From: Agrostemma githago
Lineage: Eukaryota > Streptophyta > Magnoliopsida > Caryophyllales > Caryophyllaceae
DNA: 64,000 nucleotides
Direction: 5' to 3'
Assembly: GCA_958450325.1 (NCBI GenBank)
Contig: OY288251.1
Location: 68,589,666-68,653,665 of the forward strand
Shown here: piece after piece, positions 48,940-60,600 of the stretch
Layout: every line of letters starts with the position of its first letter
How positions within the stretch are numbered: position 1 is the stretch's first letter
The notes under the pieces: generated by a model
What the model was told of the DNA's origin: nothing
The model's database searches: none
Seen by the model: only the letters and a program-made list of their open reading frames with translations
Position numbers and translations under genes: made by a program

Positions 48940-49085
48940 AAACGTGAGATTCTCACGTTTTTGGGATCTGAAAAACGTGGGATTCTCACGTTTTTGGGAT
49001 CCCAAAAACGTGACCTTCTCACGTATTTCGGATCCCAAAAACGTGATCTTCTCACGTTTTTCGGATCCCAAAAACGCGATTTTCT
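48940..49085. repeat. Palindromic 33-bp minisatellite (about four units)
   Basis: The unit is AAAAACGTGRNATTCTCACG followed by TTTTTGGGATCCC. Each unit is a near-perfect double palindrome, around GATTCTC and around GGATCC, and so can fold as a hairpin. 33 bp is eleven codons, so open frames arise on both strands and both read variants of SRFWDPKNVR. Confidence 0.88.
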
Positions 49086-49196
49086 AATGTTTTCAGACAC
49101 AAATCCAACGTTTCGTATTTTTTTGGGGATTTTAATTATTCCCGACGTTAATTCTTCCTACAATTCGTTAATTAATCTCCAATCAAGCCGCAATTA
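49083..49196 (+). repeat. Direct repeat, right copy (114 bp)
   Basis: Second copy of 48656-48770, with the same order of blocks: TTTTCAGACACAAATCCAAC, TTTTTTTGGGGATTTTAATT, CCCGACGTTAATTCTTCCTA. Confidence 0.85.
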
Positions 49197-49428
49197 ACAA
49201 ATCAAACTACTTAATCCAACGTCCTGAGTCGTAAAACTACGGGGAAGCATAACTAACACCCTAATCAATACCTAATGGAGAAACTAATTACGGAGTACAA
49301 AATTAGAAGATAAATGAGATATAAAAAAAAACTTATTTGATTGGAACGGTATGGTCAATTTCTTGAAAAGCGGTTTAAATGAATTACGAAATACGAGAAG
49401 GTTTAAATAGAAAACTCTAAATAAGATT

Positions 49429-49702
49429 CCCGGGATTTATTGGGAACGTGTCCCAAAATCCGTTAAATTATAAAAAAGGGGACACATTTATACTCGGAAA
49501 CGAGAAAATTACATTTATATAAAATTAATTAATTATATTAATAATCATTAGAGAAGGGCAACATGATCCCGGGTTTACGGGGAAACGTGTCACAAAACCG
49601 TTAAATTACAAAAATCGTAACAAATTAATACTCGGAAACATAAAATTAGATTTATATACAAAACCAATTAATTATATTAACGATTATTAGTGGAGGGCAA
49701 TA
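49429..49702 (+). repeat. 139-bp tandem duplication next to the right TIR
   Basis: CCCGGGATTTATTGGGAACG (49429) and CCCGGGTTTACGGGGAAACG (49568) begin two copies, both containing CCGTTAAATTA, TACTCGGAAAC and TTAATTATATTAAYRATYAT, then AGGGCAA. Confidence 0.85.
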
Positions 49703-49752
49703 CAGTCAAATCACGTATAAAGCGCCGACAATCCAGCTGAAACGCCGACGAC

Positions 49753-51421
49753 TCAAATGAATTGCTGTAATTTTTGGTGCTCAGACTTGTCACTACTCAC
49801 CACTCACTACAGTCGCGAGTACCGATGAGTGGTTTTTGTCTAAGTAACGAGTCTCTCTTGTGACGGTATATCGTCATAAACTCATAGTTAAGGTTATAAC
49901 AGATCAAGTATGATACTCCGTAAAAAAGATAAAAGTACTGTACACTAGTTTTGATACTAGCAACATATTTGTCTTATTCATACATATGAATGATATTTAA
50001 CCAAAACTGAGAATAGGGTATACTAGCAAAGTGAATTGAGACTAGGGTGAATAAAATTGGGTACTTAAATTGTTCGATGATAGGGTTTAGATACTTTCCT
50101 TCTTAAAACGGAATCAATACAATTTGAAGTGGGTACGCGGGTTTTATGTAAGTGTAAACCAAAACTGAGAATCGGGTTTTTAACTCGGATTATGAATAAA
50201 TTGTTTGGGTTATTTTTGTTATAGGTTGCTTAAACGAGTGTGCAGCGATTTGGCTTGAAAAGTTGTTTGCAAGTATGAAAAATTTGTAAGCTCGTAGTTC
50301 AATCATTGTATGACCTACTTTGGATTAGTTTAGTTCATCCCAGTACCTGAATGAAACTATTAGCGTAACCTATTTCATAAAACTAGTGGTGAAAACAATG
50401 TGGGGGTTATTCATCCAACCCTTTTTTTCATTAATTTTATTAAGTTGTTGGTCCGCAAACGGTTGTTACTTCAACAATCGTGTGACGTGGTGTAGCTTGC
50501 AAATTCTAAGTGTCGAATTCAAGCTAGAAACTTGTAGTTTACCATTGCACTTATTCTTAATGTTATTATCATTTGACCTCTTGCATAAACCACGTTTTAT
50601 AACCCGAAATCCATAAACAATTTTTTAACAAAATTTATTTGGGCTAGTAGAAGGGTGGAGGAAGCTGAGTGGTAAGGTATACAAAGTCAGTGTTGACGAA
50701 GGACTCATTGATAGAATAAAGGCGACGCAAGGTTTTGTTTTGTCGTGACTCGTTTGGCCGGGTGGAATGGGCAATTGGTGTGCGTATTGATCAAGCGTGG
50801 GGTCTCATGTTCGCCGAAGTGGTCATTGTTTTTTGCAAGGTGCGAAGGAAACCCGTGAAGCTCAATTACACAGTGTTAACCTCGAGAGTGATCGTCTTGT
50901 CATGGTGGCAGTTTTGAAAGACATGATAGACATTTTTTGTGTGTCTAGTTCATTTGCTTATATATATTACATTTTCTTTTGTCTATAGACAGTTAATTAT
51001 GTAGCTCACCATTTAGTTAACCTTTCTTGTATATTTCTTGGTCGGCGGTTTTGTGATTAGATCCGATAGAACTTTGGTTTCCTACGTCGATTTGAATTTT
51101 AATGTTTTAGGCCCTAAACGTGTTTCCTCCCAAAATAAAGTTCTCAAACGACTATTAATCCCTCCGTTCCATTGGATTGTTTGCGTTTTCTTTTTTCACA
51201 CTTGTCAATGCACGTTTTCTTTTGTCTACATATTCAATTACGTATTTCAAGAAATTATAAAAATTTAATATTTATAACGTATTCGATTAGACAATTTAAA
51301 CAAGATCTCACAATTATATTTTATTCAAATTTACATTGACGATTTTACTCAGCTATCAAGTCTAAAAAGCAAATGCAATCAATTAAAAAATTGAAAACAA
51401 AATTGGGTTCACGTAATTGGT
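49753..51421. other. Spacer upstream of the SOUL gene
   Basis: AT-rich with a single half-Stowaway-like end (TCCCTCCGTTCCATTGGATT near 51161). No gene recognised. Short open frames near 50386-50990 have no family resemblance. Confidence 0.45.
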
Positions 51422-54400
51422 ATGGTATCGCAAACTCGTTATCTGTCTCACTTTTCCGGGTTCTCCCACTCGTCCCTCTTCAGTAAGCAGGAAAACAAAA
51501 TGCAAGCCTTAGGAATTCCCGATGTGAGGAGGATGATCATCAATGGCGGCCGTTCAAATTTGGTTACTAAATCCATGGCGCCAAATGATAATCAATGGCG
51601 GAAGCAAAGCAATTCGGCTTCCGAAGCTCGAACCTCCCTTCTCTTCGCCCTCGCTGTTCAGACCGCCTCACTCTCCTCACGAGTTTTCACTGACTTGTCC
51701 TCCGAAACCGTCAAGTATATCCTCCCCAAACAATTTGAGCCTCGTAATATTGAACAAGCTTTCATGTCCGGTATGTTACCTCTTCATTCATCCGTTTCTT
51801 TGGACGATTTACTGTTTTATGAATCAGTTGCGCTTTGAGCATGCGTACTGGGATGCTCGTGAACTGTAATTTTTGTAATTTGAGCATTGATGTGATAATT
51901 ACTGTAATTTCTGTGAAATTAGGCATCCTAGCCCTAGAAAATTGAGGTGGAATTCTGATTAAGGTGCATGTGTTTTGGATTATGGTGGCTCTGATCAGTT
52001 TTTTTCTTGGCCCTAGAAAATTGCCTGTAATGTACTCAAGCTTTTTCTTGGACGATTCGCCACGATTACTGTTTTATGATGAATTATTCGCAGTTGCGTG
52101 CTTGAATGTTAGTAAAGTAGGACAAATTAGTAGCAGCAGCAGCAGCATTGCTCACAAATTAGTTGATGAGATGGAAGGAATTGAAGGTTTTCCAAAATGT
52201 AAGTGTGGTACGGGACGAGATTGAAGGCTTTCATGAGTCATGAGTGTAAATGTGGTGCACGGGCATTTTCCTTCCAAATCATTCTATCCAAACAAAGCGG
52301 TTTGACACGCCATTTTACCTAACTTATTCGACCAAAGTAGTTTATTTGACCGGGACTTCAGTTAGCTTGTTTTTGTGTAACTATTTGGCAAATAACTCGG
52401 TGTATCTAACAACTAAAGCTAGCTGAAACGAAAAGTTACCTGGAGCTTGTTTGAATAGCAAATTAGGAGGGGAAGGGAGGGGAGGGTCAAATGGTTTGGG
52501 TTATTTGGATATAATTTCCCTCCATTTTTTTTTTCCATTGAGGAGATTTTAGTTGCCAAGTGAAAATGGATCTCTCTGAATCCATTCCCTCCGTTTCACT
52601 CCATCCTCATTTCCTAACCAAGCATGCTCCCCCTCCCTTTCCCTGGGAATCGCTCAATCCAAGCCCACCGTTAAAGTAGAATGTGGGAAATAAGCTAGAT
52701 TAAAGTTTTTTATCTTCCTATTTTACCCATTCAGTTATTGCGGTACTAAAAACACGTTCCTTATGTCATTTTGTAAGTTGTCAGCCAACTTTTGAGCTAC
52801 TTTGCCAGACAGTTTTAATAGCATTAGCTATCCTTTCAACCTGGCCTGAAGGTATCACTTTTCGGGTTTTAGCTAGTTTTGCCAAACTAAGACATTTTTT
52901 CTTACACTACTGGCCTACTGTTGTTGTTTCAGTTCCGGACCTTGAAACAGTGAAGTTTAAAGTGTTGAGTAGGACGGCCCAGTATGAGATTCGTCAACTT
53001 GAGGTATATATGTTTCATCGTGTTGAGATTAAATTTATTCACCTTGACATATTTGTGAAATTGAATGGCTCTTCTATGGAAAACTATGATTTTAGAACCT
53101 CTTTTGTATGTGATTTTTTTTCCTCCCCTCTCTTTCCATCCTTTGAGCGAATGATTGCTAGGTTAATAGAGGATTTGAATGACAACAATATAAGGATTAA
53201 GGAATGTGAATTCTTAAGTCAATGTTTCGTACTCTCCTCATCCCAATTGCTATCTCTTAAAATGTATTCCAAAATTATTGTCAATTTACTAAATTTAGGA
53301 AGAAAAAGTTTGATAATCCATTATTTCCCTTAGATAATTACGAGTACATTTCTTTAAATCAACTCCCTTTAATTCAAGAGTGGCTAATTAATCTCTTTTC
53401 ATTAATTCATTCCGAAATAGGGAAGGGGAATTAAAATTGGATGGAGGGAGTAAAATTCTGGGATCGAGCATTTCTAACCAAGATTATTTATCTTAATCAG
53501 CCTTATTTTGTTGCGGAAGTCACCATGCCTGGCAGTAAAGGCTTTGATTTCTATGGAGCTTCACGGTCCTTCAACCTGCTAGCTGAGTACTTGTTTGGCA
53601 AGGTATTCCTTCTTCAAGTTAGTCAACTTCAGTATTCGAGTGTGCTTAACATGAGACAATGACGGATCACGGATTGATGGAGCTAGGTTTGGGCCACTGC
53701 GCCGGGTGATGGCTGTAGGAATAAGTAGTAAAAGTAGAAAGTTGCATTAATTACAAACTTGTTTATTCATCTGAGTTGGCAAAACTGAAACTAAATGAAG
53801 ACAAAGAACCTGCTGATCATGGATTCTAATCGACAAAGTCATCTTTTGTTTGTTTACTTTTTTTAATCTTTTGATATCTCTTTCATGTCTCCATTAACTT
53901 GATTAAAAAATATATTAATGAAGAATCTGTTGTACCTTTGTGATACTATGTTATCTTCATGTAATGTTTCTTTCACTTGACACATATTTTTTAATATTCC
54001 ACAATTTGTTGTTTTTAGTGTCTAAATATATGATGGATTCATACTTTAAGAAAGTACTTTGTATATTTTACTGTATTTTAGAAGGTAATGCTTGGTGAAA
54101 ATTAGAATAAGTCTATTAAATTTATTTGTGGAAAAAAGTCCTGGATTTATAAGCGTACCCATTAAATCGATAATGTTAGATCAATAGTAAAATAAATACT
54201 CATCTCTTAATTTACATCCATACGGTTTGAGACATTAAAAGATTCTACTACGCAAGTGTTATCGAGTATTAAATACTACGTATGTTTTAATTTCAAGACA
54301 TTTTATAAGATTTTTCAATGATGAAAATATATAATTTGTCCCCGCCAAAAATCTGATCCCGACTTCGTCCTTGCATGAGATATCCAGAATACAGCGAATG

Positions 54401-55742
54401 AGAAGATGGAGATGACTACACCTGTTATTACTCGTAAGTCGGTGTCTGATGGAGAGAAAATGGAAATGACAACCCCGGTTATTACAAGGAAGGTAAGCAT
54501 TGCTGATTGTATTTGCTAGTGTCTCATCTTTTTGGTTCTTTAGTTGACAGTTGTTTAATTACTGTGTTTGAGTCACGATTTTGAGTGGTTCCAAACTTAT
54601 GTTTTCATGTTTTTTGGGGTGTGTGTTTTCAGATATGATGTTATGGTACATATATAATGCAAATGATCAAATTAAACTTGCCAATGTTTTCTATTCCGTA
54701 GTTAGGAACCAATCATTTGTTTCGCCGGTGGGATTTGATTGTTGAAGGAATGGGAGAAAATCTGAAATATTTGAAGGACTTGATGTCCATGTAAAGTTTA
54801 TCTGAACACATTGTAGTGTTTTATACTTTTTTCTTTGGTAACAGTGTAACACGACTTCGTGCCACGTTTCTGTCTGTAGTGTGCTGCTCCATTCCATTTA
54901 ATTCAGTCGTTTCTTCTCCTAAAGTGAAACTAGTCATTTATTAGGTTGGTGGGAAAGAAAAATGGGTGATGTCTTTCGTCATGCCTTCCAAGTATGGAGA
55001 TAAGTTGCCAGCACCAAAGGATTCATCTGTAAGGATAAAAAAGGTGTCAAACAAAATTGTTGCTGTCGATACCTTCTCAGGTATGGTTCCTAGATTGAGA
55101 AACACTGTTGACTTTCGCTTACCGTGCTTTCTTATGTATTGGTTTTGGTAGGCTGTTGCCTGTTGGCCTTTGTTGCTGTATCTTAAAGGCACATCTTATC
55201 CTACAGATTGTCAAGTGAGGTAGACTAGGATAATGTTACAAATAATAATATATGCATATGGAAATATGAGATTGTTTCAGTAACATGAAATAATAGGCTG
55301 ATTCTTGCATTTTGACATGCTTTTCTCGATGCCTGCACACTTCTTCGCCTCTCTACTAATATCTTTCAGTGTATGTTAAACATCTTCTATATGGAAACTA
55401 GGTTATGTGACTGATGAAGAAGTTACTAAGCGAGAGGCAATTCTCAGAGATGCTCTAAAGAAAGATGAGAAGTATCAAGTGAAAGTTGGAGCAGAAGTTG
55501 AAGTTGCACAGGTACAGCAGTAGTGTTTATACATATGAGAAGCAAATTTGATGCAACTTTTCGATGCTTATCCTTCTGTTTTCAGCAAAATATGCACATC
55601 TTCACTAAGTTGTCTTGTTCAGAATGGTGCTCTGACTTGCAACATGTTCTTTATTATGCAGTTTAATCCCCCATTCACACTCCCATTTACTCGGCGTAAT
55701 GAAGTTGCTCTGGAAGTCGAAAGGAGAGAAATTAGTTCCTGA
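51422..55742 (+). CDS. SOUL heme-binding family protein, chloroplast (At3g10130-like)
   Basis: Seven exons, 51422-51770, 52933-53003, 53501-53602, 54388-54492, 54945-55080, 55402-55511 and 55662-55742, total 954 nt, 317 residues. All junctions are GT-AG and phases agree. The Ser/Arg-rich first ~80 residues look like a plastid transit peptide; a second in-frame ATG at residue 27 (MQALGIP) is an alternative start. The SOUL domain runs from about VPDLETVKFKVL to the end, with FDFYGASRSFNLLAEYLFGK, a duplicated EKMEMTTPVITRK in exon 4, WVMSFVMPSKYGDKLPAPKD, and near the C-terminus FNPPFTLPFTRRNEV. SOUL/HBP proteins bind heme or tetrapyrroles; plastid members have been linked to plastoglobules and tetrapyrrole handling (family knowledge). 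The internal EKMEMTTPVITRK repeat is typical of the family, not an error. Intron 2 holds a Stowaway MITE. Confidence 0.95.
53232..53450. mobile_element. Degenerate Stowaway MITE in SOUL intron 2
   Basis: Left CTCTCCTCATCCCAATTGCT, right AATTAAAATTGGATGGAGGG then AG, with TA on both sides. The left end is imperfect. Confidence 0.6.
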
Positions 55743-55759
55743 ATCGTAACCGTGTTCCT

Positions 55760-57240
55760 CGAATGTACAGAAATGGCAAACATCACATCTATTGTATCTT
55801 GTGTGTGTAATGATTGTCAGCTCTGCTCCGAGATCTTGAAACATTCTCGAATGTACAGAATTGGCAACATACCACCCTAGGTTGATTCCAATACCAACCT
55901 CGTGGGTTTATACGAACCGAGTATTATACTTTGGCAAACAACTTCATCCTCATCGACCTCATGTAAGTGTTATTGATTTGCCAACGACAGCATTACTGTA
56001 CTAAACTGGTGCAAATCTTGTGCATATGCACAATTTTTCAATTAATTTTCTTGTTTATATGTGAATGTTGACACACTCATATGATGCAAGTATACTTCGT
56101 TTGAGAAATTATTTTTATATAGGGTCCATTTTGACAAGTACGATGTTTTGTTACACTTATCTTTTACTACGTACTCCGTGCTACGAGTAGTTTTTATAAT
56201 AATCCATCCACTGAAATACTCCGTAACAAATATTTTCCATGGTAGTGTGGTACCCTAAACTTTTATGGATGACTCAAGGCATTCATTTATTTAAGTTTGT
56301 TTCTATGATAACTTTGTGTTTAGTGTCGTACAAGTAATTCACAATTTGCCCTTTGCGAACTTTCAGTTAATATGCCTATCAAAGTTTGGTGAACAAGTAT
56401 TTGATTAACGACAACTTTTTTAGGAAGAATTAGTTCAAACTATTAACAAACTTTGAATCAAAAAAACTAAAAATGAGAGAATGGTCATGGTCATGGTCAT
56501 TGTATACCATCTTTTCATATGTTACTCATGTTACGCCTAATTAAGCGACATACAACGACCATGGACGTAGGCAAGGATCAACTCTTAAAGACATGGACAT
56601 CCCTTTTCCTTGCCCTTTAAAGTTTTTTTTGGAGTCACTAATCAAGTAGCCTCCCATACCAATATATGCATCATAGGTGGTAAAAAAGAGGAGCATCAAG
56701 AAGAATACATCTCTTGGATTGAATCTATTTATATCAAGTGTTTAATAGTCTTAATCTAGTGTGATCTAGTAGTTAATCTTCATTGTTTGATTTCATCTCC
56801 GAAACAACTAATACGAAAAAGTTTGATGTTCTTGAAAAAAGTGAGAAGTGATCAAAAAGGTCGGAAATGAGTAGAAATAATTACGTGAGATTAAATCTAA
56901 TTTATTGCACAAAACTGTAGAGAAACACCATTGATAAACTTTTTTTTTTTTTTTTTTTTTTTTCCATAACGAGGAGAGTTATTTAAATCTCATTTTAATT
57001 AGAGAGTTAGAGACGATCTCTCCATCTCAATTGATTGAAGTCAAGTTAAATTGAAATGAACTTCATGATTGAGTTGACAAAATCAAATTAAAGTCGACTA
57101 CATTAAATTAACTAAACAAAACTAAATAGGAATGAACTTATTCGAGAAATCGTAAAATGGTCCATGTGACGTGTATAGGAAACTTGTAAAAGCCTAATTT
57201 CGAGATATTTAGTGGTGTGGCGTATCATCTCATCCATCTT
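55760..57240. other. Spacer between the SOUL and SR genes
   Basis: AT-rich; a 20+ bp T run at about 56938-56962. At 56225-56420 there is a degraded stretch with CCATGGTAGTGTGGTACCCT, AAGTTTGTTTCTATGATAAC and TTTGTGTTTAGTG that resembles one arm of the foldback element at 34878. No gene recognised. Confidence 0.5.
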
Positions 57241-57306
57241 TCACCCAAAAAAAAAATTCATTTCTATCTAACTTCGCCGTCGTCGTCTCGTCGCCATCTC
57301 CGCCTG

Positions 57307-57636
57307 GTAATCAATCTCCCTCCCCAATTTCTCCAATCTAGGGTTTCATCACCTTTTCTCCTCAATTGATTACTCCATTAATTTTCCTTCCTTTATTCTG
57401 CTTGTTCTCTCAAACCCTAGGATTATAGCCCAGCTTCTTTTACCCCCAATTTTCGTGAATTCTGGTCGGAATTATTTCGATTCGGTGTTAAATTTTACAT
57501 CTTTTTTGCGTTTTTAATAGGGTTTCAATGATTTTTAATCTGTTCGATTGTTGTGTTATTATGATTCAAATCGTCTCTCGATTTTGAATCTTATTGTTGT
57601 TGTTGTTGATTGTGAATTGTTGTATGTTGGTTTCAG
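57307..57636 (+). other. 5' UTR intron of the SR gene
   Basis: Donor CGCCTGGTAATC and acceptor GGTTTCAG, followed by GAACAATGAG, the SR start codon. A pyrimidine-rich untranslated leader precedes it. Confidence 0.75.
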
Positions 57637-57641
57637 GAACA

Positions 57642-60600
57642 ATGAGTAGCAGATCTAAAAGGACGCTGTATGTTGGCAATCTTCCAGGTGATATAAGGGA
57701 GAGAGAAGTTGAAGATCTATTTTACAAGGTTTCTTTTCGATTTATCATCAGTATTTCTATCTTTCCTTGTTACTTGATTGTTGTGTGAATGTTCTACTTT
57801 GATTGTGTCATTTGTTGGGTGTAGATTGTCATATGTTAGGGACTTGAATCATCTTGTTTGCTGAAAATTCAGCCTTTTGTTAGAATCCTAACTAGTTTTT
57901 CGAGTCCGATTTTTTACTTACCATTAGGTTGGTGACAATGTTACCCTGACTCAAAAAATTACTTGCTAAGTTGCTATTAGGTTTCTGGGATTGGTTACCA
58001 GATAGCGATGTTACCCTGATTCGGCTACTAGTGTCGTGTTGTGTACGAGGGTTGGACACAGTTATGTTGTGCAATGTTTTCATCTTTTTGGTCTAAAATG
58101 GAGTGTCTAAGTGTTGTGTCATGTCTTATTATAGCTAAATAACATGGCATGACTCCCAACCAGGGAGTTTTTGTGGGAAAAATGACACTTACCATTGGTA
58201 GGTTTGGGGATGTGCTATTCACTCGCATGACGTTTGCAATGTTGATGGTGAATGTATCCTTAAGATTGCTGTGCTTAGCAATTATCAACTAGTATAGCCA
58301 TAGTTTGTTTTGTTTCTTTTGTTTTCACTAATCAATTTGATCTTATTCATCTTTTACTTTTTCTTATTGGTGGTATGTAGTACGGACCCATTGCTCACAT
58401 TGAGTTGAAGATTCCACCAAGACCTCCTGGTTATGCATTTGTTGAGGTAGGTTTTACTTGTGTAGATGAGATCTTTATATTTTTCTGGATTAAGTGTTCA
58501 ATTAAATATCTACATGTTGCGTTTTGGTAGTGTTCTCGAGTGCTTGAGGTGGGTTGAGGTTTTGAGATGAGATGAGAAGAGTATTGGATTGGAAGAATAC
58601 CGAGGAATCGAGGATAGGCTGAATACTTGAATGTAGGAACAAGTTTACCCAAATTTCATTTTTGAAAAGAAATGCGTATTTGATGTGTACTTAAATCTGC
58701 AAGGCCCTTCAGTTTGGGGACAACTGCATCATCAATATCATAAGTATTTTGCAATGTTCTCTCTGCCCATATACCCCAAAATGTGCAGTTTGAAGTTTTT
58801 GATTGTAGAGATTCACATTCGTCCTTTCAACTGCCAATATCTTGTCTCGTCAGTACTCACTTTAATTTACGTTATTGAAAATTTTCTTACTCTCGAAATG
58901 AAAAGCAACGTAAAAATATACCAGCTTCTTGTCTAAATAAGTACTTTGTTGTTCGGAGACACTCTTGAGTATGGTGTTTGACTGTTCGTTATCAATCGAA
59001 ACTTTTTAAGTTTCCTACTCCGTATTTCTTTTCACTATCCCATTGTTTGGTGTTTTCAACTTGAGCGGTGACTTCGCAAATGAGTTGGGGCTAAATGTGC
59101 TTGAATCGTTTCACGTTTCATCAGTTACTTCAACGAATCTGTTAATCCTGTTTAGATTAGGTTGGCATAAGCTTATATGACGGCATGACCTCGTGCATGG
59201 TTGGATAAATATAGATAATCCTGCGAATCACCTAATTGATTGCTTGTCAATGTATCTTGCAGTTTGAGGAGGCTCGTGATGCCCAAGATGCTATAGATGG
59301 TCGTGATGGTTATGACTTTGATGGACACCGTCTTCGAGTATGTCAACTACACTTGTGCGGTGCTGGTTATAATAGAGGCCATACAATTATTAAAGAATGA
59401 AATTTCTGTCTTGTGGTTTCACAGGTTGAGTTGGCTCATGGTGGGCGTGGTCACTCTGCATCAACTGACCGCCATAGCAGTTTCAGCGGCGGACGCCGCG
59501 GTGTTTCAAAACACACTGAATATCGAGGTAACCTTCCTCTTCCATTATGATTGTTCTTTTAAGTCAATTCTGACAGAGTGACAAGTGTGGATCATTTGTT
59601 TAACTTTAATCCGTGCAGTGCTGATCACGGGATTGCCAAACTCTGCCTCTTGGCAAGATTTGAAGGTATTGATGTTGTCCAGTATTTTAAAGTGGGTTCA
59701 TCCATTTGTTTCATCCTCAAGATTGCATGAATATATTGTGTTTGGGCCTCAATGCTTGAGTTTCTGATGTGGTTTTTACTTTCCTCCCTAGGATCACATG
59801 CGTAAAGCTGGAGATGTTTGCTTCTCTCAAGTATTTCGTGAGGGCAGTGGTAATATATTGCTTAGTACTCCCTATTACAACCCATGCACAACAATTACAA
59901 TTTTGTGAATTAGTACTGTTGGTGCATTTTTCTGTGCTTTTTTTTATCGACATTAAATTTATTTTTTATGTATTTCGTGAGGGCGGTAGTAATATACTGC
60001 TTAATACTACCTATTACAACTCTAGAGCAACAATTACATTTTTGTGAATTAATAGTATTGTTGCATATTTTTGTGCTTTGTTATTGACATTAGATTTATG
60101 TAGGAACAACTGGAATTGTAGATTATACAAACTATGAAGACATGAAGAATGCTGTAAGCTTCCTGCCTCTCTTCTCCTCTGTTTTTTTGTTCTGTTGTAA
60201 TGGATAATACAATCATAGCTTGGCCTACATTGTGCTACAGATCAGAAAGCTTGATGACACTGAGTTCCGCAACGCATTCTCTCGATCATATGTCCGGGTA
60301 TGATGTGAAACTCTCCTTTTCTTAAAGTTATAAAAAGTTTTGTAGTGGATATAACCTCATCTCTTAACACCTTTCAATAGTTATTCATCTGCAATATGTC
60401 ATAGCATAATATTTTACTGGCTCTTATTAAGTTGGACCTTTTTCCTGTCATTGTCATCGATATGCAGGTGAAGGAATATAAAGGTAGTCCTAGTCCATCA
60501 AGAGGAAGGAGTAGAAGTCGAAGCCGCAGTCGCAGCCGTGGCCGTGGTCGTAGTTATAGCAGGAGCAGAAGTCTAAGGTTTGTTTTTTAGATAATTTTTT

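Larger units (their letters stand above)
48382..49752. mobile_element. 1.37-kb non-autonomous element with ~70-bp terminal inverted repeats
   Basis: Left end GTCGTCGGCGTTTCAGCTGG continues with ATCGTCGGC, CTTTATAATGTGAATTGACT and TTTGCCC. The inverse of the right end reads GTCGTCGGCGTTTCAGCTGG, ATTGTCGGC, CTTTATACGTGATTTGACT and ATTGCCC. The interior is entirely repetitive: a direct repeat pair (48656-48770 and 49083-49196), a palindromic 33-bp minisatellite between them, and a 139-bp tandem duplication at the right. There is no transposase frame. Class not assigned; the outer boundary might extend a further ~30 bp at the left, where a second GTCGTCGG occurs. Confidence 0.8.

Noticed and set aside
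48849..49197. Opposed open frames with repeated SRFWDPKNVR-like peptides
   Set aside because: They arise from a palindromic 33-bp minisatellite whose length is a multiple of three. No start context, promoter or domain supports translation.
50386..50990. Possible small genes in the spacer before the SOUL gene
   Set aside because: Short frames without splice support, promoter or family match.
54388..54492. Erroneous duplication in SOUL exon 4 (EKMEMTTPVITRK twice)
   Set aside because: Plant SOUL proteins of this class normally carry the doubled segment, and the frame and phases are intact.
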